In this document: piece after piece, positions 49,901-59,583 of the stretch | Numbering within the stretch: position 1 is the first letter of the stretch | Layout: each line of letters begins with the position of its first letter | NCBI GenBank assembly: GCA_036897095.1 | Contig: JAYMSP010000006.1 | Span: 1 to 64,000 of the forward strand | Length of the DNA stretch: 64,000 bases | Source: Plantago elongata | Taxonomy: Eukaryota > Streptophyta > Magnoliopsida > Lamiales > Plantaginaceae | Direction: 5' to 3' | The notes under the pieces: generated by a model | Databases searched by the model: none | Seen by the model: the letters and a program-made list of their open reading frames with translations, nothing else | What the model was told of the DNA's origin: nothing | Translations under genes and position numbers: made by a program

Positions 49901-52452
49901 AATTTGTGTATTCAAATTTCCATGAAGTACACAAACTTTAAGTGATATACCTCTGTTACAAACTTGGTGGCTGATAGTGTTATCTGTTTAGTCTAATCTA
50001 TGTGTAGCTTGGTGATTTGTGTTTTTTACATTTTCAACAATCAAAGCTGGTTACCAACCTTCTTTTTTTTTTTTTTACCCTGCAGTAAGCATATGAATCG
50101 AACATTAAAGGATACAATATTTAACAAACAAAAAACAGGGAGGAGAAAAGAAAAGTTAATTACCAAAAAGATATTGGTATCTTTTGAAGATTCCAGATAG
50201 AACTAGACGGGAGGGGAGATTGTTTTACAGCTCCAAAATGATTCTATGTTAATATTTTAGAGTAAGTCTCGGGGAGACTGTCTTTATAAAGAGACTAAAA
50301 GAGAACGACAATCATTACAGTTATATCCAGTAACACTCAAGGTTTTTACTAAGAACATCAATGTTATACATACATAAAAATCATAAAATCAAAAGATTTT
50401 TTTTTGAAACGGCAAAGTTGACTCGAACCCACAACCTGTAGGTTGGAGGGGAAACGTATTACCAACTGAGCGCTTCATTGTCAAAATCAAAGTATTTACT
50501 CATAAAACATTATACTCAAGAACATTAGTCCCTCTTTCAGGTCCTTTGCTAATGCAGGTGTCCTCCTAGACTCTAAATAATTTATGTGGGTGGCTGTTGT
50601 CCATGAAATTACCAGGCTTTTTGATTCTTGTACCTGATGCATTGACTGTAGGTGCATCATATTTGCAACCGTGCACCCTTTGCAAGATTTTCTGGCTTAC
50701 GCATGGATCCTGACTTTGTGGAGATCCCTTCTATGGTATTGGAAAACTGGCAAGTAAAAAATGTCAAATTTATGCTGTTTGAAACTAGATAAGATCAACC
50801 TACAGTGGATTCACCATCTCCAATTTTTTGTTTAGGTGTTATGATGCCGATGTTCTAAAACTGATTTCTGGTTTTCATCAGGTAAATTCAAACTTAAATT
50901 ATGGTTTATTGTCAGTTATCTAGTGCTGTTGTTGTTGTCGCCGTCGTCGTGGTGATGATGATAGCACTTTCATTTGTTTGAGAATTGTGCACAATATACT
51001 CCTTTCATTCATTGTTTTTCTTTATTTCCAGATCCGTGAATATAAGCTCTTTTTTTTTTTTGAACACTGCAGAATTTTAGTTTGACTGTAATATTTATGG
51101 TTTATAGGATATCACAAAGCCTATTGAGGATGAGATGTGCAGGTCGCTTCAGAGATGGCGATATTCCTTTTCGGCTCTCCGACTGAAACAAGAAATTCTT
51201 CACTGTATGTCTTTGTATATCTGTTTCTGGATATTAAAGATGACATGTTTGTTGTGGCCTGACATATGGCATTTATGTTTCAGGTCTTTTTGATCAAATC
51301 ATACATTCAACTGAAGATGTTGATGTTACGTCGTTGTTCAAGCATCTACATGCAAAGGTCTGTCTTGCTAGACATACGGCAAGTCTTTGATAATTTGTTT
51401 TAGGCTAGATTCTACTACACATCCGAATGACTATTAAATCCCTTTTCAAATTTGTGGGTTTTGGGATATTGAGGCATTGGGCGCTCCTCGAGTATGATTC
51501 CTTTACATCGAAATGAACAGTATTTTTCTTGTAAATTTGCAGGTTATGCTAGGATTGCCGATGTTAGAAGGGACAAACCCATCTTTATGTTATCCTCGAT
51601 CTGTCATTGGTGATGAAGCTACTTGCTACACTCGGATATGGAGTGAGGTGATGAGTTCGCCCCCCTCTGCTCATGATTTTTGCACCTTTTTATTAAATAT
51701 ATATGCTTATACCTCTCTGAAGACCATTTGATAATAATCCACAAACTCAAGGGGTTGGATGTACACAGTACACCAAAGAATAGGCTAAATTAAGCTCAAC
51801 TTTATATATTGTTAATATGGCTTCCCGTTAATATGTCCACTGATCTCACTGGTAGGTTTTTGCAAGTGACATATTCTCCATGAAGTTTCGTGATGATATC
51901 TTTAACCAAAATGCTGGCTTGCACTTCAGAAATAAGGTAAAACTGCTCTCAGATCATCATCCTCTTCAAACTTTCTTGAATTCAGATTTATTTAAGTCTC
52001 CAGTTTTAAATAATTATATATACGCCTATCCATCTGCTTAAAGCATCTCCGGGATCCTGCATTCACTTGGATTTTGATCCGGATCTATGATTTAGTAAAT
52101 AAAGCTAAAGTTGTGTGAGTAAACTGAACTTAGTTCTGCAATGGGCTTTATTTGGGTGAAAAAGTAGGCCAGGTCAGAACATAGAGTAAATAAAGGGAGT
52201 TTTTTCTGTCCCTGACGCATTAAATTGCAAGGATTGCTGTAACTTTTGATGTAAAGCTAGAGATCGGGGCCCAAACATTAGGCCAAATTTGCATGTTATG
52301 TGTTTGGGAGATCTTAACTGTGTACAAAACATGGTCTGTTACAGGTATTGGCACCGGGTGGATCGAAAGACCCCCTTGAGATACTTAAAGATTATCTTGG
52401 TAGGGAACCATCAATACAAGCTTTTGTAGAGAGAAGATTACATGCAATCTAG
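43953..52452 (+). CDS. M3 zinc metallopeptidase, thimet-oligopeptidase-like
   Basis: Twenty exons: 43953-44085, 44867-44988, 45252-45415, 46415-46505, 46693-46872, 47195-47275, 47839-47916, 48498-48590, 48825-48905, 49011-49173, 49253-49373, 49468-49537, 49767-49874, 50652-50749, 50836-50881, 51108-51204, 51284-51357, 51543-51647, 51856-51936, 52345-52452. Total 2094 bp in frame, 697 residues. Residues about 13-34 form a hydrophobic N-terminal segment (MLAIAGAAAIVAVAAN), a likely membrane anchor or signal. The zinc site is HEFCH (490-494), with Glu519 in VEIPSMVLENW as third ligand. The enzyme should cut short peptides (about 6-17 residues); plant relatives clear peptides released from organelles. 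Closest Arabidopsis relative by memory is At1g67690. The usual Gly of HEFGH is Cys here. The intron after exon 14 is GC-AG. Introns 3 and 13 carry SINEs and intron 13 an inverted copy of exon 10. Confidence 0.95.
44240..44755. repeat. Three diverged tandem copies (~165 bp) in peptidase intron 1
   Basis: CCTGCATT(A/G)GAGT recurs at 44397, 44563 and 44726. In each copy it is preceded by ATGGTTTGTGCAGT-, AATGTTAGTTGC- and TAGCTCAT-GAC-like blocks. Intron 1 grew by this local amplification. Confidence 0.85.
45917..45999 (-). mobile_element. tRNA-derived SINE in peptidase intron 3
   Basis: On the minus strand it reads TAGCGCAGCTCTGTTGG (A box), then GGGGGTTTGAGTC (B box), then TTTGCCGTTTC and a poly-A tail (poly-T on +). 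Nearly identical 14-bp target duplications flank it: AAGATAGTTTCTAT (45903-45916) and AAGATAGTTTTTAT (46000-46013). About 83 bp long with no acceptor stem, so a SINE rather than a tRNA gene. Antisense to the host gene. Confidence 0.88.
49096..49257 (+). repeat. Source arm of inverted duplication (exon 10, intron 10, exon 11 edge)
   Basis: The last 78 bp of exon 10, all of intron 10 and the first bases of exon 11 of the M3 peptidase gene. An inverted copy lies at 50077-50240. By eye the arms differ at about 8 positions in 162 bp (about 95% identity), including a 2-bp insertion. Spacer between arms about 820 bp. Confidence 0.92.
50077..50240 (-). repeat. Inverted copy arm in peptidase intron 13
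   Basis: Reverse complement of 49096-49257. It carries antisense versions of the CTGCAG acceptor, the intron 10 body and the exon 10 end (for example AGACGGGAGGGGAGAT). It retains the intron, so it arose by DNA-level inverted duplication, not by reverse transcription. Within one pre-mRNA the two arms can pair into a long hairpin. Confidence 0.92.
50397..50482 (-). mobile_element. tRNA-derived SINE in peptidase intron 13
   Basis: Same family and orientation as the intron 3 copy: minus strand GCGCTCAGTTGG (A box part), GTGGGTTCGAGTC (B box), TTTGCCGTTTC, poly-A. Flanked by imperfect direct repeats AAAATCAAAAGATT (50385-50398) and AAAATCAAAGTATT (50483-50496). The B box here is the better-preserved of the two. 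Confidence 0.85.
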
Positions 52453-54168
52453 GAAGTATTCTCTTCGGCCTACATAGCAGGATGCTATTTAATCTTTCTG
52501 TTGTAGTTTGCCAAAAGATTTTGGCGTCTTAATATTTGTACCAATTTATCATTCTGTGGACACTCCATGCATCTTCTCTTAGTACTAGCAAATCGATAAA
52601 TTGCACAGATATCGAATTCTCAACATCTTGTTCTTGTTGGACGTGTTGAGTGAGAGATGAACGGGGTTCTTCCCAGAGGTGTAGCATGTCCTCATTGTGT
52701 CCCAACTTTGGTACTAAATAGTTCGTATTTGCATTCCCACACGTCTAACCTCAACGGGTGTGTAATAGCTTGTAGTAGTATGCACCCATTGAAGTTAGAC
52801 GAGAGGAATGCAAATAAGAACTATTTACCATTTGTCTGACTGCAGTTGCCACTTGCCAAGAGAGTTGTAATGAGAATCTGCAATGGAATGGTAAAAACTG
52901 CTGACTTTCAATTGCAACATGTGTGTAAATACATCACAGGAAAAGTCTCTATTCATACTCGGCCTCTTTAGATTTTCTTTTCCATTACCATAAAACCAAA
53001 ACTTATCCATAAATTAAACGTGAAAGGTAACCCATATTTTATTCCAGTAACAATGTAAATGCGGAGTATATAACATAGTTGCAAACTCTTCCAAGTAGTC
53101 AACGCCAACTATTTTCAACTTTTAACGACGTCTAGTTGATGATATTAAAACTTTATCCATCTATGATATTATTATTTGTATTGTTCCATATCATTAGGTG
53201 AAAACAAAATTTAGAAAGGGACAGACACTAAAAGATAGTACAATATTAGGTATAGGATAAGAGAATGATTGAAAAAAATCAATTTATATTATTCGTTTTG
53301 TACACTAATATTGTTAAATATAAATGATGTTATAAAATAAAAATCATTTATATTTCATTGTGGATTTTTTTCCTTTTCTATTGATATATACAATATATAT
53401 GTTTCGTGTAATGTTTGTCAGTTTCGTTTATCGACAATCAGGTGGTCAAGAAACCTATGTGAACAGTGACATTAAATAGCAAATGGAGGGCATTAATTAG
53501 CAATACTCCTCCTAATTATGCATTAACAAAACGCAGCACGACATTGGCTACTTTTATTGACTTGGACCTGTCCTCCTGTTACCAATTAGCCAAACTCTGT
53601 CTAATCTGTAAAACTAATCGATGGAGTTTAAAACCAGGGAAAATTTCTTGTTTCGTCAAACCATACCAACTAAGCAAAGCCCAATTGCAAAAAGATTCCC
53701 GATTGTAATCAAGAACAAAGCTGCTGCTTCTTTTCACGCTTTCAACCCATTTTTTCAGCATCTCTCGGCACCTATTGCAAAGTAAGCTTCGTTTGCTAGC
53801 GTTTAAGCACCTTTTTGTTTGTGATTTTACTTTTTTGCTTGTTCTTGGAGGAACTACTGCTTGGTTTGTAGTCATTGTTTTTTGTGTGTTTGGAGTGGTA
53901 TAATGGAAGCTGTTGCTGATTTCATTTCCTGGGTTTCTTGATTTTCGACTTTTCGTAGCTGATTGAGTCAAAAGATTCAAACTTTATGCTTTTGTTGTGG
54001 TGAAAGCTGGGTATTTGAAGCAAGGGGCTTGAGTTGGAATGTGGGTTTAGCTTACTTTTGATCCTTGGTTGAATTGTGTGTTTCGTATTGTTGGAATTTT
54101 GGATTTTGAGATTCTGGGTTTGATTTTAGAAGAGATTTGGGGGTGGATTGCGGTGATTTGAGGGAAAT
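52453..54168. other. Spacer between M3 peptidase and PP2A B' gene
   Basis: Contains the peptidase 3'UTR, a hairpin-forming element (52709-52830), AT-rich DNA, then the PP2A leader. The leader probably carries a 5'UTR intron (donor GCAAA|GTAAGC near 53779, acceptor TTTTAG near 54129). Confidence 0.6.
52709..52830. repeat. miRNA-like hairpin / short inverted repeat
   Basis: An arm at 52709-52763 (TGGTACTAAATAGTTCGTAT ... CGTCTAACCTCAACGGGTG) pairs with an arm at 52781-52830 (CACCCATTGAAGTTAGACG ... TTATTTGCAT on the opposite sense, to CTATTTACCA). Loop about 17 bases. Two C/A mismatches on + become G:U pairs on -, so a minus-strand transcript folds more tightly. Could be a MIRNA-type precursor or a small MITE; no clear target duplication seen. 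Confidence 0.75.
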
Positions 54169-56984
54169 ATGATCAAGCAGATATTTGGAAAGATTCCTAG
54201 AAAGCATTCGAAGTCATCTGGGGATAGTAGCTCGTCTTTGAGTTCGTCGAAGAAAGGTGAAGGAACGAATAGAAAGGTTGGTAATATAGTTGATGAAGTT
54301 ATCTCTGCTCCTTATTCTACTTTGAGCATTGGTAATAGTACAGAAGAGAAGTGTATTCGGGATAAGAACTCCAAGTTGAATGGGAGTACGGTTTCTGCTT
54401 CGTATGAAGCTTTACCGGGTTTCAAAGATGTTACCAATTCCGAAAAGCAGCTTTTGTTTATTAGGAAGGTGAATATGTGCTGTGTTGCATTTGACTTCAC
54501 CGACCCGACAAAGCACCTTAAAGAGAAAGAGATCAAGCGGCAGACGTTGTTGGAGTTGGTGGAGTATGTAACTTCTGCTAATGTGAAATTCACTGAAAAT
54601 GTAATGCAAGAAGTTGTGAAGATGATTTCTTTGAATATATTTCGTGAATTCACACCTCAACCGAGGGAGAACAAGCTAATAGACGGTGTTGATTTGGAAG
54701 AGGACGAGCCAGCGATGGACCCTGCATGGGTTCATTTGCAAGTCGTGTACGAGCTTTTGCTACGGTTTGTTGCTTCGCCAGAAACAGAAGCCAAGACTGC
54801 CAAACGGTATATTGATCATTCCTTTGTCCTTAAAATGCTTGATCTCTTTGACTCCGAAGATCCTAGAGAGAGGGAGTATTTAAAAACTATACTACACCGT
54901 ATCTATGGGAAATTCATGGTGCACCGCCCCTTCATCAGAAAAGGTATCAACAACATATTCTATAATTTTGTTTTTGAAACGGAAAAGCATAATGGCATTG
55001 CGGAATTTCTTGAAGTCCTTGGTAGCATCATCAATGGATTTGCTTTGCCGTTGAAAGAAGAACATAAGCTTTTTCTTGTTCGTACATTAATTCCCTTGCA
55101 TAAACCGAGGAGCTTGGCTATGTACCACCAGCAGTTATCTTACTGCATAACACAATTCGTGGAAAAAGACTGCAAGCTCGCTGATATTGTTATCAGGGGA
55201 TTGATAAAGTATTGGCCGGTTACCAACAGCACAAAAGAAGTTCTGTTCCTTAATGAGCTGGAGGAGGTTCTAGAAGGAACGCAGGGACCTGAATTCCAAC
55301 GCTGTATGGTTCCTTTGTTCCAGCAAATTTCACATTGCTTGAGCAGTTTACACTTCCAGGTATATATTCTAAGCACCTCATAGTAATTCTATCACACCTA
55401 CCTTTAATTTGTAGAACAAGTTTTATATGATTGGATTAATATAAATTCAAAATTGTGTGAGATTTAAAGTAACATTCGACTTAACAAGTATGGCTTGTCT
55501 CAATCATCCTGCTAAAATGTTGTGAGATTTACTTCAAAGATGGGAACTTTGTTTTGCTTGCTTCTTTAGTATGTGAACCAATTTGCGCATGTGTGATTCG
55601 TGCTGTGGATTGGATATGTATGATATAGTCATATAGAATAGAGGCCGTGCCAATATTCCGCATGAACTGTTTAGTAGCCTAGATTTAGATGGGTTGAGGT
55701 TGGCTTACATCATGCATGCTGTTTATTTATTGAGGCTTATTCGGATATATCATGACACCTTTACTGGTGCCTGTTGTTTGGTTAAATTATACCACAGATG
55801 AATTCTTCTTTGTTGCACATATTACTGATTAGCATATAGAAAGCAAAGTATAGCCCAATTGATGTTCTTTTCAGCTCTCTTACAAAGTCCAATGAAGTTT
55901 CCCTCCATAATGGAGTTCTGCCTCTATCCTGGCCAAATCATTCTTTCTGTTTTCGTCCTTCCTTTCCTTTTTTTTAAAAAAAAAACTTTTTCTGGTAGTA
56001 AAGAAAAAACAAGATTTATTGCCAACGACTATCGTACCCCTGTCATCATGTTCATTTTGGGCCGCACAATATCATTGCTATTAATTCTACTTATGCCAAT
56101 TGTTTGGTCAATTATTCCTGGAAATTGATTCCACTTGGATAATTAGATTAGATATTGATTTACCACTGCCAAATTGATAGGTTAACGTTGATAATATATA
56201 GGTTTTGGAGGGAATATATGGTGCGCTAGTGTTTTAATGGTATTTCTGTTTTTTTGGTTAAATGACAAGCACTGTGGAGGATTTGATGTTCCTTTTGCAG
56301 TTTGCACTCACTATCATAAAACGTTCGCTTGGTACTTGGTAGTTTCTGATTGTTTGTGATGACTGGTGTATGGATGTCAAGTGATGAACAATTGAGCATT
56401 ATATGGCTAAGGTTTACCTAATAGTAAATTGAAATTAAATACTTGTTATAATTGTACACTTTTTCATTTCCAGTAATTTGTGTTCCTTAATAATTTATTG
56501 TTGTAAGATTGTGTGTCAAGATCAGTAAGATTCACAACTTTCTGCACAAATACTTTACTTCTAGGATTAAAGCACAATTGAATTAGGCAACACTAATAAT
56601 TGAATTTAAATGTTAGGATTGGTTTTGATGTCTGTTTCCTCACTTCATTTTCAGGTGGCGGAGAGGGCTTTGTTCCTTTGGAACAACGATCATATCGAGA
56701 ACCTAATCAGGCAAAACCGCCACATCATCCTGCCTGTTATCTTCCCTTCTCTAGAAAGAAACGCTCGACGCCACTGGAATCAAGCTGTCCACAGCTTAAC
56801 CTTGAATATACGGAAGATCTTCTATGATCTGGACCCTGATCTGTTCAAGGCGTGCCAGGACAAGTTCCAAGATGACGAATCAAAAGAAGAGGAGACCAGA
56901 CAGAAACGTGAAGCCACGTGGAAACGCTTGGAAGAACTTGCTTCAAAAAAAGCTCCAAGTCATGAAGCTATTCTTGTACATTAA
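54169..56984 (+). CDS. PP2A regulatory subunit B' (B56), kappa-like
   Basis: Two coding exons, 54169-55359 and 56655-56984, total 1521 bp in frame, 506 residues. The start [17 protein letters not shown] matches the B' kappa type, as does the tail SHEAILVH. After a Ser-rich variable N-terminus (1-80), residues about 82-480 form the B56 HEAT-like repeat domain ([101 protein letters not shown]). The subunit joins the PP2A A/C core and steers it to substrates with LxxIxE motifs, in growth, stress and immune signalling. The 1.3-kb intron holds no gene. Confidence 0.95.
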
Positions 56985-57741
56985 GCAGGTAGTCTCCAGC
57001 GTAAGAAGACCTGGTACTTGATGACTTATTCCGTCTCTAGCGTTTTACCTTTTACGTCTTCGTAATTGTTAATTATTTCTTTCTATTTGTTTCTTCCTCT
57101 TTCCTTTTTTTCGTCGAGTGGAGGTTGTTTTAGACTGTAGATGTAGCTCTTGCAAACACTTGTTCCCCTTAGCAGCGTCGACATCTTCTACCGCGTATTT
57201 TAGGTTTCCTGCGGTTAAGTGTATTTATTGCTTCATTTCAGTATGGAGGTATGTGAAATAATGAACTGGTACTGATATCCCTTGTTTTTCTTTTAGACAA
57301 GATGTAATATATTTTCTTCGAGATATACGGTTGTTCGATAATCTGACTGCTTTGTGTCAGCATCATCACATCTGGCATTAATTAAGTCTCAGTGTTAGCA
57401 CTTACTTAGGCCATGTTTATCACAGCTTCTTTGGAAAAAACAAAAAAAAACTCCTATCAGCTACCTTTTCAGCTATTTTTATTAAATATGGCCTTAACAA
57501 TCTATAATATAACACAGGGTTTATCATGTGCACACCCAAATGATATCGACAGTTTTGTTCCGAAAGAATTACAGTGAATTAGAGAAGTACTATTTCTATG
57601 AAACTGTTATTTTCATCACATTATCACATCAAACCCAAAGTAAACTTCACAATTCACGGTGAGTTATTACAGTACTTGCTGCCTGGAATTACACAATACA
57701 TATTAGATATCTGAAGTAGAACAGCACTTATAGCATGACTC
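56985..57741. other. Shared 3' region of PP2A B' and BAHD pseudogene
   Basis: PP2A 3'UTR followed by AT-rich sequence. No ORF or repeat of note. Confidence 0.6.
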
Positions 57742-59002
57742 CTAAGAACTTGGAGAAAGAAATTCTTGCAGTTCCAAATCAGCTTCAAACATATTCATGT
57801 CTTCTTTCTTTAGATTAACCCAAGTCTCAATCCCGTCATTTGATGCCGTATCGATAAAAGTCACAAGATTCTTGAATGGCAAGCCCAACGACCCGACCCA
57901 TATCGGCTTGCCCCAACCAAAATCAGCTTCATACAACGGGAACCTACACAAACTCGTAAAGTTGAGAGAAATGAGCTCTTTCTTACGCACTTGATTCATT
58001 CGCTCTTTAACGAGGTTCAAATGGTCGCCTCCATCCTGAATTTTCACCACGTTCACGCTTTGCATGGCTTCCCTCATCTTTTGGAGTATGTTGCCATCAC
58101 TCTCTATCTCGCCATCTCGCATATCTGGCATGGCTATCACGATTTGGGTTATATTGCCGAAATACTCTTCGGGCAAAGGTGGGTCGAGTCGAGTTCTTAA
58201 GTTTATTGCTTGGAGTAAATTTTATTTGGGTCAGGTTTTAACTCAGTTGCACATATAAACCGAGTCCATATAAAAGTTGTCAATGCCTCAACTCTAGTAG
58301 GTTCCCTTTGAGGGACCTCAGTGTAGCCATTGCTAGAGTACCTCTCCTTGAGGATACGAATCTTCGAGGCTGGAAATGTGAAAATCTTCGTGACAAGCTC
58401 CTCTTTCAGCACACCAACTCCGGGCTTAAACCCCACCATGTCACGTTGCGGGAAAATAGTGGCCCCTGCATACTTCGGTTGGAGCACGGTAGCATCATTT
58501 CCACATCGCGCAATCATGGCCCACGAGTTGGCAAACTGGATGAACGATAACGCGTCAGCTATCTTATGTGACATCGCCAAACCAACGGCAGTCCCACCAC
58601 ATCTAAAATACGTGACTTGTACAACACATGCCAAGATTTTGGACATCATGCATCGTATATGGTATGAACTTACCCATATCCTTTGGGACTGATTTTTTTA
58701 TAACATGGATAAGATCACATTTAGCTTGAGCCTCAACATAAAACACACCTTCATCGTTGCAATCAACGTACTGAACGTCCACCACGCGCCCTGCCAGGGG
58801 ATAGAATTTCGTCAAGGTTCGCGACAGGAAACTCTTTAGCTCATTTGACACCTGGGAGGTGGAGAGTTTGGTCTGGAATGGGTAGAAATAAATGAGGGGC
58901 ATGAAACATGGAGGGGCAATTTGATCAAGAAAGGAGTGATTCTGGGGTTGGAGAAAATGGCTTGATGAACTCTCTTGAGCTTATCTCAACATTAATCTCC
59001 AT
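57742..59002 (-). pseudogene. BAHD acyltransferase pseudogene (vinorine-synthase-like clade)
   Basis: Reads on - from ATG 59002 (MEINVEISSREFIKPFSPTP) to a stop at 57742-57744, collinear with a complete intronless BAHD enzyme of about 420 residues. The frame is lost at least three times: near 58940 (before FLDQIAPP), near 58640 (before VQVTYFRCGGTAVGLA) and near 58210 (after ATELKPDPNKIY). The catalytic HxxxD (SHKIADA) and the structural DFGWG (DFGWGKP) are both still present, so decay is recent. Intact relatives transfer acyl groups from acyl-CoA to alcohols or amines in specialised metabolism. Assembly indels are an alternative for one break but not easily for three. Confidence 0.85.
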
Positions 59003-59583
59003 CTTAGGATACTAATTAGCAATAGTACCTGGTGATTAGAGCTATATTATGCATATAAGTGCATATTATCAGGTTGTAAGGCTCTCTTCAACAAAATTAG
59101 TGATAAACTTATTGATTAGATTATTGTAAACTATCCAACTTATGAATGTGTTTAATAATTTTGTGAGTTGATAAATTAGCAACGTAACTAAACGATTCGA
59201 TAATAAAATACAAACAAATAAGCAGTTTATACCACTATTTATCTGAGTCAGAAGTTAATCTGAAAAACATTCCTAAAGTGTTCCCAAAACACCATATCTA
59301 ATCTACATATAGTCTCTCAAAATGATTCCACAAAGGTACATTCTCATGTCAACTTGCTATAAGAAGCTATTCTTCTTCTCTTGGCAATTGGCATATCAAC
59401 ATTCAACACTTTTAATACTAGTACACGTTATAACACTCATATCCACTAAATAAGTAATAAGCTGCTTCTGGATCAAAAAAGACAGTTTCTTTACAGACCA
59501 GCCAGGCAACTAGAATATTAGAAAGTTGCCTTTTTCTTCAATGAAGATTCTTTAATCACTACTTGCCTAGCTAAACACTCAGC
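59003..59583. other. Spacer between BAHD pseudogene and ARR11-like gene
   Basis: AT-rich. The upstream flank of the pseudogene and 3'UTR of the response-regulator gene. Nothing else seen. Confidence 0.6.

Noticed and set aside
50000-50200. 66-codon frame on + in peptidase intron 13
   Set aside because: It runs through the antisense copy of exon 10/intron 10, so it is a by-product of the inverted duplication.
58603-58902. Short separate acyltransferase gene
   Set aside because: It is one segment of the frame-broken BAHD pseudogene 57742-59002, collinear with the segments on either side.
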